64,000 bases of DNA from Micropterus salmoides (GCF_014851395.1 NW_024041150.1:31126305-31190304), one strand, 5' to 3'. Counted from the stretch's first letter, positions 13,385-24,249 are shown. The notes: generated by a model from the sequence alone, not told the origin. Numbers and translations are program-made.

Positions 13385-14140
13385 CAGAAATACTGATCCC
13401 CGAGGGGAAATACTTTTGTTACAGTTGCATACGTATCAAGGGATAAAAAATAGATATAATAATAGAAAGTAGGTAAAGAAATACAGTATAAATATAAAAT
13501 ATAAGAAAAGAAATGAGTGTGGTATGTACAAAATTTACATTTTTTAAAGAATTGTTATGGTGAACCAAAAAGGACTAGTGAATAAAAAGCAGCAGAGAAT
13601 ATTGCACATTAATTATTGAACAGATAATATTGCACAAAAACACATCATAAGGTCTAGTTTAATAACTGTAAGTGTCAGACACTAAAGCTGATGATACACG
13701 GAGCTACTTTTAGAGCAATCGTGCAGGGCAACTTTGCCGTCAATGGTAATGAGTAAAGATTACTACCGTAATCCCCTTCCCCCACCACTCCGCCACCCGC
13801 ACCGCACCGCCGCTATCCGTTCAAAACATAGTCGGACTTGCCACTAGCAACATTGCCCAGCAACATTGCTCAAAACGTTGCCCCGTGTATCATCAGCTTT
13901 AGAAGGAGGAGTTATAGAGGCAGGAATGACTTCCTGTGACGCTCTGTGGTGCATTTTGGGGGGAAGAGTCTTGCACTGAAAGTGCTCCTGTGTTTGAGCA
14001 GCACGTCATGGAGTGGGTGGGAGACATTGTCCAAGATGACATGTAGTTTGGACAGCTTCCTCCTCTCTGACACCACCGACAGAGAGCAGCTCCACCCCCA
14101 CAACGTCATTGGCCTTGCGGATCAGTTTGTAAAGTCTGTT
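13385..14140 (-). mobile_element. Degenerate retroelement 3' end, interrupted by a MITE
   Basis: It contains the motif GATCCCCGAGGGGAAAT and, further on, a G/C-rich block (13,915-14,140) of the type found at the 3' end of a frequent fish LINE. The coding direction would be the minus strand. The block is split by the MITE at 13,682-13,902. It is truncated with no usable ORF. The family call is from memory. Confidence 0.45.
13682..13902. mobile_element. MITE with 20-bp perfect terminal inverted repeats, probable TA target duplication
   Basis: The arms at 13682-13701 and 13883-13902 are exact reverse complements (CTAAAGCTGATG... / ...CATCAGCTTTAG). If the outer TA is the duplicated target, the element proper starts AAGCTGATGATACACGG. 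The interior is G/C-richer than the flanks, with sub-terminal inverted pieces (GCAACTTTG / GTTGCCCC region). It has no coding capacity and sits inside an older retroelement fragment, which gives the relative insertion order. Confidence 0.85.
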
Positions 14141-14484
14141 AGAGAGAATAAAGAATAATAATAAGAATAGGCTTAGTAATAGGACTAATAATATTTGTAG
14201 CAGTGGGTGTTGAGCAAGAACATGGGTGAAGTACGTGTCTTGAAACACAAAACTATGGGAAAGGGAAGAAGTTGAGTTAGTAACATGCATTAAAGGGACA
14301 AGAATGTATTAGATGGAGAGGGAGAGGAGGAGAGCTCAGTGCATCATGCCCGGGGGAGTCCCCCGGCAGTCTAAGCCCGTAGTGTATATATTATTTCTCT
14401 CTGCAGTAAATATGACTACTGTTCATTTTCATATATAAATATATCTCTATACCATGGTTACGCCCTTGAAGCTCCGCCGGAAAA

Positions 14485-14497
14485 TGAAAGTGAAACT
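14485..14497 (+). promoter_or_regulatory. Interferon-stimulated response element (ISRE)
   Basis: TGAAAGTGAAACT fits the NGAAANNGAAACT consensus bound by ISGF3 and IRFs exactly, and is preceded by another GAAAA unit at 14480-14484. It lies about 260 bases upstream of a strong splice donor and 3 kb upstream of the first coding exon of copy 1, as expected for a promoter with a 5' UTR exon and a long first intron. Mammalian SAMD9L is interferon-inducible, which supports the reading. Confidence 0.7.
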
Positions 14498-14519
14498 TAA
14501 GTTCTATCTTTTCTTCGCA

Positions 14520-14761
14520 CTGCCGTAGCCTTCTTCCAAATGCGTACTCCTTTCTGTTATTTTAGTAGTGTATAATGAGTTTAACTCAGCAGCGTGTGAC
14601 TTCACGTTCACAAACGGGAAAATTCAGTTAACAGTTAACCAGAAACATGAGCACGTTCAATGAACTGCGCTCTTTGTGCGCGTTTATGCACAACACTGGA
14701 TGGACAGACTGCCTGGATGCTCCGTCAGACGTTTGATTTCATTTGCTGAAGACTGCGAACG
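14520..14761 (+). other. Candidate 5' UTR exon of copy 1
   Basis: After the ISRE there is about 240 bases of more balanced composition ending GCGAACG|GTACGT, a strong donor. The next plausible acceptor in phase with the gene is TTATCAAG at about 17,455-17,462. The transcription start is not determined; the left end given is a guess. Confidence 0.4.
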
Positions 14762-17462
14762 GTACGTATTCCACCTAGTAGCTTTTGTATGTGGATGAGC
14801 TCTCGCTCACATTCACAATGCATTATGTTTGCATGTTGTGCGTGACTTAGAAAGAGAAACGAAAATGCCTTTCATCCTATCTATTATAGCGCATATTTCA
14901 GCACCATGGACAGAGAGCAGAGGTCTAATTATCACTAGTCATTTGTTTACTTTAACTTAAAGAAAATAAATAAATGCAGTGAATTACATGCTGAATTCTA
15001 GTAGGTAACTAAAGGGTATTCAAAACACAGCAAAACAAACAAAGATTGGAACAAAATAGGCATTTATAGGCTATTGTAATTTCAGAGTAGGCTGCCCTTC
15101 ACAGGCTGTTTTCAGTCTTCTATAAAATGTTGGAATTGATTTGTTACTAGAGCTGCAAAGATTAGTTAATAATTAATTAATGGACAACTTTTTTTAAAAG
15201 CAAAAATGTGAAAGATTTGCTGGTTTCAGCTTCTTAAATGTGAGGAATTGCTGCTATATACTCTTTGTCATTTATGATAGTAAATGAAGAGTCTTTGGGT
15301 TTTGGACTTTCGGTTGGATATAAGAAGAAAATTGAACACGTCACTTTGTGCTTTGGAAAATTGTGATTATGATTAGTCAATTAATTGCCCTGATTTGTTA
15401 CCATAAAAAAATACCTACAATAACAGATATAATTTGTATTGGCTGTTGGGCAAAATGCTATAACACACTGTCAAAATGTATTATTACTGTATTACTGTCA
15501 TGCAATACAATGACCACACAGTGCAGTACTTTCAGTTTCAATAAGTGCCACTTAAAGTTGCCACTCAATAAGGTCCCTCCTTTCTATAAGGCACTGAACC
15601 TGTGAATATGTGATGGTTATATTTTAATAGAAAGAATGCGGAAAGGATATCCGCACATGTCACATTCGCTTATTCATACTAAAAAAGAGTTTGCAGCTTT
15701 ATCCCGTGTGAAAGGGCCTCTATTCTGCAAACGTGGGCTTTCACATAGCGATCCGGCTTTACTGGAACCAGCGGCATGTCGGCTGTGGCTTTTCACAGAC
15801 AAGATCACTCTGTCTTTCTGTCTCGTGTCTGTCACCAACTTTCCCTGCTCAGAGGCGGATAAAAACCTGGTCCATACTTTTCATAAAGTGCCGGCAGATT
15901 GGCGCAAAACCCCAGTGAAACAAGGCAGCGTGAAAGCTGCTAGTGTTAGGAGCTTATTACAACAGTTGTGCTAGGAATGTTTTTACCTTTTAGCTGGGCA
16001 GTTGAAGGTCCAGTCAGTGTCTGACACACTGTCAGATCTTCTAATGGTCCTGCTGTCCTCCCCAGAGATGAAAGACAATGATCCATAGGCTGTATTAAAA
16101 ATTGTATCCCACGAAAGCTGTGATGCTGTGCAAGGACTCTGTCAGAACCAGGAGGCCAGAAGAGGGGGATTGTAGAAAGTGAGCAGTCTGATGAGGAGAT
16201 TTAAATTGAATGATAAAGCATGACAAGAGTGAGCAGTGATAAGATTTATGCTGAATGATTAATAAGCATCGTGTCAGTTTATAAAACAATTTACTGTTAT
16301 GTTTTAAGTACATTTAATATGAATAATAGAATTTTGCTTAAAATTTCACTCTCTTCTTTAAGTTTGTATTTGACATAATACCTTATTATCTCAATTAGAA
16401 GTACAGAAACAAATGTATATGTGACACAAAAGGCAATTTATTATTTTGGTAAAAAATCTGTTTGGCCGGGGGAATTTTCCGTCTACCAGCCACCTTGGCA
16501 GGTGAGCCAAAAAGTTAATTTCCACCCCTGTTAATGTCAATCCAGTGCTTTCCATCTTGCATTAGTCCAGAGTTGTATCTAAGCCTGGACTGAGAGACAC
16601 ATAATCGTTCTTGTTTTATGTGCGTATGCATGCGCGATGCAGTTATCTTTTCCAAGCTGCAGTTTAGAAACACACAACCTGCATAGTGAGCTTATAGGAC
16701 AGCCGGATCTGATTGGCAAAGGCCATCACAGAGACCACTTCCAAAAGCCTGGGGGACGACCTATTGAGTGCCTCGACAGCATTATGTAGTCCCTTTATTC
16801 TCAGTGAATCTCAGAGTGAATTTGAGAGAGAAACGATCGAGGATTTCAGAGGAGTTTCTCTTGTGTAGTTCACCCTCTTATTGTCCGATGATGGATTGCA
16901 TTTTAAACCCAGTATGTAGTTTTGACACTTGTCGTGCTCTCGCTGGTCCATTTGGGCAAGGGATTTCGACTAGAATGCCCATTTCTCTAGTAAATGTATT
17001 GGCATCTCTAATTGTTTCATTCCACTCATCTTCCGACCGCAAAGCATCTAGTTGGGCCTTTGTACTTGACAGATCATATGTTCTGCTCAGAATTATTTCA
17101 AGTGTGTGGAGGGGAATTACGAGACTTTCATTTTAGAAATTAAACTGTGATGGTTAGGATTAGTGAATGCATCATGCCAGTGCGGGTCTTCAAAGGTTTA
17201 GGAGACAATTCTCATTAGGCAGCAAATCATCCCTTTCGGTGTATTACTGGATCGCTATTACTGACTCATTAACATGTAAGCATCATTTTGATCTCATACC
17301 TGGTTAACGTGAGGCTAATTTATCCTACATAATTTACTTTGTGCATCATAAACTGATATTTACTGATATGTTTTGTATGTTAGCTTCTGATTTAAAATGT
17401 TGTTTTACCGATGCCTGGCAGCTTTCAAATTTTGTTTATTTGTTTTTTATGTTCCTTATCAA
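14762..17462 (+). other. Candidate first intron of copy 1
   Basis: AT-rich sequence with transposon debris. An open stretch at 15,636-15,974 (112 codons) has no recognisable domain and looks like old repeat sequence. The hAT remnant at about 16,740-17,140 is listed separately. The stretch at 16,460-16,530 (around GTCTACCAGCCACC) resembles a frequent fish repeat. Confidence 0.4.
16740..17140 (-). mobile_element. hAT-type (ZMYM1-like) transposase remnant
   Basis: Read on the minus strand, the region gives fragments with the rhythm of fish hAT/ZMYM1-like transposases: '...DLSSTKAQLDALRS...EWNETIRDA...' followed, after a stop, by 'ILDRFSLKFTLRFTEN'. In that family a 'L...L...R..E.W......A..FA...G' helix region precedes an 'LD....EL..RF.' segment in this order. 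It is interrupted by stops and short. I see no terminal repeats. The assignment is by pattern only. Confidence 0.45.
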
Positions 17463-17469
17463 GGTACGT

Positions 17470-17479
17470 GAAACTGAAA
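17470..17479 (+). promoter_or_regulatory. IRF-type GAAANNGAAA element just before the copy 1 start codon
   Basis: GAAACTGAAA ends three bases before the ATG at 17483. The same motif precedes the start codons of copies 2 and 3. It lies in the presumed 5' UTR part of the first coding exon, so it may be a regulatory site, or simply conserved 5' UTR. Confidence 0.4.
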
Positions 17480-17482
17480 GTG

Positions 17483-20066
17483 ATGGCAAATGGACCAGCC
17501 CTGTCCACTGTTGGAAGTGATGAAATTTACGTGGGAAGCGAATTCAGAGATTCCCTCTCACTCTTGGATATTCTTTATGCAAATCAGTTTGAAGGAGAGT
17601 CTTTCCATCCAAAACATCTTGAGCAGACGGAGGAAAAATTTTACAGAGGAGCCCCGCCTGAATGGTTAAACTTTCACTTAAGTGAACAGGCAGAGTCAGA
17701 TGGCACTGGAAGGCCTTTTATTAAACGAGATGGATACGATACACTTGTGCAACAAATTGACCAAAGAAGAAAACTCCCTGGAACATCAACTGTTAAACTG
17801 TTCCACCAGCCAGGATGTGGGGGAACCACATTGGCCATGCAGGTGTTGTGGGACTTGCGGAAAACCTTCAGGTGTGCTGCTTTAACAGGCTCAACCTCAA
17901 ACATTACAGATGTTGCAGAGGAGGTGGTCCACCTTTTCACAGCTGGCAGTCGAGGCCACCAGAATACTGTGCTGCTGTTACTGAATGATGAGCAAAATTT
18001 GGATGATCTGCAAGAAAAAATTATGATGAAGATTGCTGAACAGGAGATAGTCACCAATATGCCTGTAGTGATTTTCCTCAGCTGTATTAGAAATGATGCA
18101 GTTCTGCACAGTGACCATGTTTTCCTACAGGAAGTGCTTTCTGAGTCAGAGAAGCAAAAGTTTAATGAGAAAAAGGAGGAGCTCAGCACAAAATACGGTG
18201 ATAAATCGAAGAAGTTCCATGGCTTTAACATAATGCAAACTAGTTTCTCTCAGGCTTACATCCAGGAGGCCTGTGCTGTGTTCAAAACAATCAAGAGAGC
18301 AAACAAATCACAGAAGACCCAGCTTGCTGCCTTCCTGTCCCTGCTGAATGCCTATGTACCAGGCTCATATCTCCTGGAGTCTCAGTGCCTGGACTTATTC
18401 AAATGTGAAGACTCCATCCATGGAGACCTTTCATTGGAGGACAGAATGAAGCCCTTTAGTGATCTCATCATCACCTTCCAACGAGATACCAGATCTGAAA
18501 AAAGAGTCTGCATGGCTCACCCTATGATAGCAAAGTGTTGCACTGAGATGATGGCTGAGGCAGGTGTGACCAGAAGTGACACAACAAGAAACCTCCTGAC
18601 CTGTTTGTGCAGCGATGAGGTTCCTCCATCTTTGCTTGGTTTTGTCAAAAACATGTTAACCAAAAGAAGACCAAAACCAAAAGAATGTAAAATTGAAGAG
18701 AGCCCATTCAAAAATACAGAGAGTGAAGAGGACAAAGAAAAGTTTTCTAGACTGATTCTCGACATTCAAAAGATGGAGGACAAGGCTCAGTGTGCATCAG
18801 TTTTAAAGGTGGCAACAAAACAATTTGATCAGAATCCATTTTATCCTCAGGCACTTGCTCGTTTCTATTATATAGAAATAAAAGACTACAACAAGGCAAT
18901 AATGTGGGCAAAGAGAGCAAAGGAAAGAGATCCCCAAAATTCATTTGTTGCTGATACACTGGGACAAGTCTACAAGAACTGTTTGAAGAACAAAGAGCAT
19001 CCTGTCAAACCGAGAGCAATTTTGCAACTGGCCACAAAAGCCATTGAAGCTTTCAAAGATGAAGAAGAACTTGCTGAAAAAGAACATGGGACAGACGAGG
19101 AAGACGCTAGAAAGATCAAAATACCATGTGTTTTTAACATCAGAGGGCAGATTGGTTACCTGCAGGTTTGCAACCTTGTGTATGACCTCACAAAGCATGC
19201 GTCCATGAGCTCAGGCAACAAACTCCTAAATGATCTAATAAGCAGAGACGAGGTTGAGAGAAAATGTGCATTTCTTGATAAATATCTGACCTACTCAAAG
19301 CTTGACATGAAGAAAGACGATCCCTCATACATTTCTAAAGACATCGCAGAATGCTGCAGGAAATATGTCAGAGATGAACATTTCGAAGAAAAAGTCAATG
19401 ATTTCATCCAGAAGCTTAAACAAATCCTGGCAGAAACGTCTGCTGGAGTACTCTTGTGTCTTGACAGAGAATACACTGAAGCAGAGCTTAAAGAAGTCAC
19501 TACATGGTGGGAAGAAATCTTTCTACATTCCTCTTGCAAGTTTTTAAATGCATTTGGACAGAAAATGCCACTGACCTCCAAAGACGCACCTGAGCTCCAC
19601 ATGTTAGCCCTCCTCTTGTACTGGCCAACAGATAGTCAAGACAAATGTGTGTTTGACCTTAGTCAGTTAATTCAGTGTATGCGCTGTTCTTATGACCATG
19701 CGTATAAGAAATACTTTCGATCAAGGTACCTCCGCCCTCTGTTTTTCATTGGAAAAGGTCAAGATCTGAACAGAATTGTTCACAGAAAGGTCCTCGAGGG
19801 ACTGGTTCTTAAGCAGAATAAGGAAACAATCCAAGATTGGAGCAATGAGAAGATTTTCAAAGATCCCATTGTCCAAGCACTCCTTCTCAAAATTGATGGG
19901 GTGGTACAAAACTACAAAGTCTATGCAACTGTTGGTGGCACAGCAACTGAAGTAGATGCAAACCTACGAAACAGCCTCTGGAAACCACGCCAAGTTTCCT
20001 TTTACATTGGATTTACCATCAGAGGACCTGTAGCCTTTTGCATCCAGACAGAAACTGCGGAAAAGG
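17483..20066 (+). CDS. samd9l-like: Copy 1 large exon: P-loop NTPase, TPR-like repeats, OB-fold
   Basis: Residues 1-861. A Walker A-like loop, PGCGGTT (about 110-116), lacks the canonical Lys but fits the SAMD9-family form as I know it. The Walker B-like strand VLLLLNDE is at about 163-170. From about 420 to 550 helical repeats resemble TPRs, with segments such as AKRAKERDPQNSFVADTLG. The final 70 residues (YKVYATVGGTA...VSFYIGFTIRGPVAF) match the SAMD9/SAMD9L C-terminal OB-fold. Reading through the donor instead of splicing adds only GNIL and a stop at 20080. The exon is intact with no frameshift, unlike its paralogues in this window. Confidence 0.88.
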
Positions 20067-23000
20067 GTAACATACTATAACTTTAACATAATTAAATATC
20101 TAGTTACTTTCTGCATATTTTAATTAGTACAGTACGTAGTTTTAATATAATTAAATTAACTTGTCGTACCAATTTACTTTCTTCTTACTTCAGCAAATGT
20201 GCTGTAAATGCCAGTAAGTACTTTCTTAATATGAACATGAACCAAAACTGAAAAAATCTCTGTGATGTTTTGATTATTCAGATTTTTTTTTATCCTTTCT
20301 GTCATTGAGGGTCAGGGATTTACCAAGTTTTTGGTAGATGGTTCAGTAAAATTACAGCAAACATATTCCAATCAACTAAATGGCAGAGCTGTCCACTGTA
20401 AACTTTTATGACTATTGACTGCAGACTTAAAATTATAATTTAATATAAATAACTTGTAGCAACCATACCAAATATTTTATGTATTTTCAGCTGATTATTA
20501 GAGGTCTATTGTTCCTATTGTTTTCATATTGGTTTTTATTTTTATTCTTCCATACGTAAAAGTGATACTGTAGCCTAGACGTAAGACCTACAGACACGAA
20601 ACTCACAGGGTAGGCACAGACTCCTGCATAAACCTCAGGCGCAAAAATTCCCACGCTTCCACTGTCGTAGAAATTGTATATTGCTGGTGAGGGATTGAGC
20701 AAATAATTGAGTAACAACAAACTGTTGTCTTTGAAGAATTTATTAATAAACGAGAATAAACAGAGAAGTACTACAACACACATACAGCGGGTGGTGATGG
20801 AGCAGTGGATAAGACGCATGCCTTTGGTGTGAGAGACCTGGGTTTGAATCGACTGTGAGAGCAAGACACTTACAACCCCTAGTTGCTTCAGAGGTGTGCG
20901 ACCTCTGACATATAGATATAGTAATTGTAAGTCACTTTGGATAAAAGCGTCAGATAAATGTAATGTAATGTAATGGTCCAGAGACCTGCTGCCTAGAGCA
21001 GTTACAGGGATCTGGCCTCAGCAAAGGGATGCACACTCATTTACACAGTCTAGGTTTATGTTTTTGGGGAATAGAGATCCTCTCCCGGCCTTGAATGAAC
21101 ATTCAAGGAGAGGAACAGCATGAGAGGAAAAACACTAAAAAGTCTCACAGCTCTAACTAAACCCTACGTATGTGAACAAACTAATAAAGAGTATAATAGA
21201 AAGAAAAGGTTAATAAAGAGAGAAAAGGTTAAGGTATAAAAAACACTATATATATAGTGGGTTTTTTTCAATCAGTAATCCAGGCATTTGGATTACTGAT
21301 TGAATGTTAAAAACAGAAAGTAATGTAATTTCTTAGGTTTGGAATGGTCGTTGTACATCAAACTTGGGGACCTTATGTGGCGTGCCTTACTGAGGGGCTG
21401 TGCAAAATCTGGTGGTGCAAATAGTCCCTAGGTGGCATTGTATAACAGGAAATAGCTGTTCCTCTATAACCCCAAGTTGCATTGACATGAAACTTGCAAG
21501 ACTTGCTCAGGATCGTCTCCTGACTCGAGGGACCAAAGTTGACCCTATGGCCATAGGTGGTCTTTTTATTTGAGATGAATGACGTTTGTTAAAAATCCCA
21601 TTGCCTTACATTCATTTTATATCTGCATAATGGCAATTCCGACTCTTACCAAACTACCAGCAATTTATCCCCATGGGCTCCTGATGACAGCTACAAAATT
21701 TGGTGCAATTTGTTTTATAGGTGGCTCTATAATCGAAACTGAGTCAGCATGGGCAAATCCTATTCATTTGTATGGGATATTGAACCAAATTACTTTTGCC
21801 TCAAAATGTAATTTGGTTCAATATCCCATATCATATCCCATTGCCCCTGTGTAAAATATGGTGTCAATTGGCCACTAGGTGGCGGTGTTATGTCTTATTG
21901 AATTCATACCAAAAAAGACTCCACATATATTCATTTTACATCTCCATAACCCTTTAACATGAAACTCAGGTCATTTATTTGCCATGGGCCCTCAATGCCA
22001 TGTGCAAAATTTGATGCAATTTGGACAATAGGTGGCGCTGTTATTGCAAACTGAATCGTGCAGGAAAATCGAGATTCCACTGGGAAAAGGTGTAATAGCA
22101 TTCGTAGGTGTGTCTGATTAAAACGAAACTAGGTACTCTACCTCCCCGTATTGCTCCGAGGAGCTGTGTAAAATTTGGTGTCAGTCGGACACTACATGGC
22201 GCTTTTATGACAACATTAATTACAGTACAATAGCCATTTGGAGCTGCTCCTTTTGAGCCCAGACACTTCCATCACTCCTTGGGCCCACGGAGCGGTGCAG
22301 GGTGTGGCTCGCGTTGGGAGGCCCCTCACAGAACTGCTTGTAGTTCTAGTTTAATTAGTCTCTCAGTCTCTCAGTGAAACAGCACTAACATGTTCTACTT
22401 CCAGCTAAACGTGCTTAAATAACACTATAAAATCAGAAAATAGTGTCAATTAAGACTGTTCAAAGAAAGGTCTGCAGATCATCCTGAGTAAGTGAATCAT
22501 TGCTTTTGAAGAGTCACATTGCTGTTGAATGTTTGAAATGTTATTTTTCACTGTGTGCACCTCTGATGAAATCCCTTTCCATTGTACTGTGTAGCAGTGG
22601 AGGTCACAGAGATGGATTTCTCAAAACATGGACAAACAAAACCAGAACTGTGTGCCTGGCTAAACACCACTAGAGGTAAGTTCTAAAATACAAATAAGGA
22701 TTGTGAAGTGATCAGTTCCTTGTTTTAGAATTTTAATATATGGCTATTACAGCTAGTATTCACTGTTTATTTTTTGTTTGTTTTATTGCTTTGCTTTTAT
22801 CTTCCATGACAGCCTCAGGTCAGCATTTTGTGGATCGTCATCAGGCAGCTCTGATTAACAGAGTGAGCGACACAGGATTCATCCTGGGTAAACTCAAGGA
22901 TAGGGGATTGATCTCAAAGGAGAACTATAATGTTGTGAGAGCTTTGAAAACCACAAAAGACCAGATGAGCGGCATTCTTCAGTGTTTGACTTCAGCCAGC

Positions 23001-23087
23001 TCAAGAGGCAAGGACGCCCTCTATGAAATCCTTAAAGGGATGAGAAGCATGAGGCCTCTCATCCTTGAGCTTGAGGAAACTGAATAA
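17483..23087 (+). CDS. samd9l-like: Copy 1: SAMD9L-like NTPase-TPR-OB core joined to a CARD (no FIIND)
   Basis: The exons are 17483-20066, 22598-22675 and 22819-23087. Both introns are phase 1, and the joined frame is open for 976 codons. The ATG at 17483 is preferred over the upstream in-frame one at 17411 because it aligns with the start of the other copies and the upstream 24 codons look like an intron end. The core matches the C-terminal half of SAMD9/SAMD9L, an interferon-linked antiviral and growth-restricting family. The SAM, AlbA/Schlafen-like and SIR2-like parts of the mammalian proteins are absent. The last exon is an ASC/NLRP1/CARD8-type CARD. No FIIND sequence is found in either intron: the second is only 143 bases and the first holds repeats. 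Cytosolic oligomerising sensor or effector is an inference. Confidence 0.75.
20790..20976 (+). mobile_element. tRNA-derived SINE
   Basis: The head carries pol III promoter-like boxes: a box A-like GGAGCAGTGGATAAG at about 20,799 and a box B-like GGGTTTGAATCG about 40 bases later. The tail is AAGTCACTTTGGATAAAAGC followed by a short TAATG repeat, typical of fish SINEs. It is about 190 bases long. Confidence 0.75.
21269..21302. repeat. Perfect hairpin, 14-bp stem, 6-base loop
   Basis: The arms CAATCAGTAATCCA (21269-21282) and TGGATTACTGATTG (21289-21302) are exact reverse complements. It lies within the copy 1 intron at the left edge of the tandem repeat family, perhaps a transposon end. Confidence 0.85.
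21340..22350. repeat. Imperfect repeats built around 'TAGGTGGCGCTGTTAT'
   Basis: Several diverged units of about 150-170 bases recur here. Each has words of the kind 'CATGAAACT', 'GGGCCCTC/CATGTGCAAAATTTGGTG', 'CAATTTGGACAATAGGTGGCGCTGTTAT'. The block ends with a 'GAACTGCTTGTAGTTCTAG' tail. I recognise this as a widespread non-coding fish repeat, probably a non-autonomous DNA element. One unit holds the hairpin at 21,771-21,830. Confidence 0.6.
21771..21830. repeat. Long hairpin, about 30-bp stem with one bulge
   Basis: TATGGGATATTGAACCAAAT (21771-21790) and its exact reverse complement at 21811-21830 bracket an inner stem TTTTG/CAAAA with a 3-base loop. It interrupts the tandem repeat family in the copy 1 intron. 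Confidence 0.85.
22598..22675 (+). CDS. samd9l-like: Copy 1 linker exon
   Basis: 78 bases between GTAGCAG and GTAAGT, phase 1 on both sides, encoding about 26 mostly polar residues including KPELCAWLN. A homologous exon (KPELSAWTD) exists in copies 2 and 3. That conservation, with matching phase, is the best evidence that the large exon is spliced to the downstream CARD. Confidence 0.75.
22819..23087 (+). CDS. samd9l-like: Copy 1 terminal exon: CARD
   Basis: It encodes 89 residues after a CAG acceptor and ends in TAA. The start GQHFVDRHQAALINRVSD and later DALYEILKGM fit the CARD of ASC, NLRP1 and CARD8 (HFVD.....LI.RV). That CARD subtype recruits ASC or caspase-1-like partners, so an inflammasome-type contact is plausible but inferred. 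The CARD is close to those of copies 2 and 3 but clearly diverged. Confidence 0.85.
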
Positions 23088-23545
23088 AGGAGGAACACGT
23101 AAAATCCAGTCCATCATGTTGGTCAAGACTTGTTGCTGTTAAACAAATGTGATTACTTAGATTTACGCCTATTAGATACACAGTTGAATTTGGTTTCAGA
23201 AAAGGAAGTCATCCAGTTCTGTCCCAGAGATGAAGAAATAGCCAGAAAATCCTATTGCGGAGGTGGTGGGCTGGGGTGGACGGAGGCATGGTTGAAAAAT
23301 CCTATGTTGTTGTTTAGGTTGGAGGACTTGTTGAATATGAGGTATTATTCAAACAAATATGAAAGCTTTTTGTCATGATCTAAAGGAGTCTGAACTGAGT
23401 TTATGTCAGTTTGTCATTGTGCTAAAATTAATATAAATATTATATATTAAAACATATACTGTTTTTCCTGAAGCAGTTATCTTTCAAGTAGAGGGGAAGC
23501 ATGTATGTTTTTCTTTGTAATAAACATTGACCAGAGTGGGGACAA
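23088..23545 (+). other. Copy 1 3' UTR with poly(A) signal at 23519-23524
   Basis: AATAAA lies about 430 bases after the stop codon. Parts of this stretch are similar to 12,056-12,560. Confidence 0.55.
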
Positions 23546-24249
23546 CAAGTTGAAGACAAAAAATAATAAATTTCCACAGTGACAGTGGTATAGTAACTAT
23601 ATATGTCCATGCTGCATTCATACCGTGGTCATATACCTATTTAGGTCGCTTGGTCTCCTTGTGTAATAATGGTTGTATAACATCAATCCTGTAATGCACA
23701 ATCAAGTTATATACATCGTTTTTTTGTTTTCAGGACAACTATCAGATGTGTGTGCTATAGTGATGTTTCTCAATAGTTACGTGACAAGACAAAATAAAAA
23801 ATAAAACAAACACTGAATCTCACAGAACTTTATTCAAATCACACAATAATAATGAACGTCATTTTCTGGTTTCTAAAAAATTTTCTCCCTTCAGAGAAGT
23901 CCTTCTGTTTTTTTCCCCGAATATCAGTTGTGCCATGCCACAAAGCAGTTCCTTCAATGAGATCTGTCTATTTCTATCCCTCCGTTGTCTCTGTGGGCTG
24001 TCCAAAGCAACAAAGTAAGTACTCGATTGGCTAAGAGAGGCTGCCTTTCTTCTGAATTCCCTTTTGGTCCACTTCCATGTTAAGAAGCCAAATGAATGAC
24101 ACTGAATGAAAGAGTGAGACGGATCCACTTCACCACTGATGCCTTGAATACAGAGACTGACAGCTTACTCCACAAACACATCTGCCCAGTGCAGCATCAG
24201 AAAAGGTCACTGATTTCATCATTTTCAACACGCCAAAAGCAAGGAAGCA
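23546..24249. other. No gene seen
   Basis: AT-rich spacer. The short overlapping ORFs at 23,850-24,290 on both strands carry no recognisable domain. The right part may already belong to the degenerate Penelope-like element that follows. Confidence 0.4.

Larger units (their letters stand above)
20067..22597 (+). other. Copy 1 intron between core and linker exons, filled with repeats
   Basis: 2.5 kb with a SINE, two long hairpins and an imperfect tandem family (all listed). No ZU5 or UPA coding sequence is recognisable, so this copy has lost, or never had, the FIIND exons that lie in the matching place in copies 2 and 3. Confidence 0.6.

Noticed and set aside
15636..15974. A 112-codon ORF upstream of copy 1
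   Set aside because: No recognisable domain, no Kozak or splice context, and it sits in transposon-rich intron. Most likely chance or old repeat.
17411..17482. Upstream in-frame ATG giving an 889-residue copy 1 protein
   Set aside because: The extra 24 residues are hydrophobic and read through a polypyrimidine-rich intron end. The ATG at 17483 aligns with the start of copies 2 and 3.
17674..19909. Minus-strand ORFs of 60-185 codons inside the SAMD9L-like exons
   Set aside because: They recur opposite the same coding sequence in each copy, have no domain, and are shadows of the plus-strand frame.
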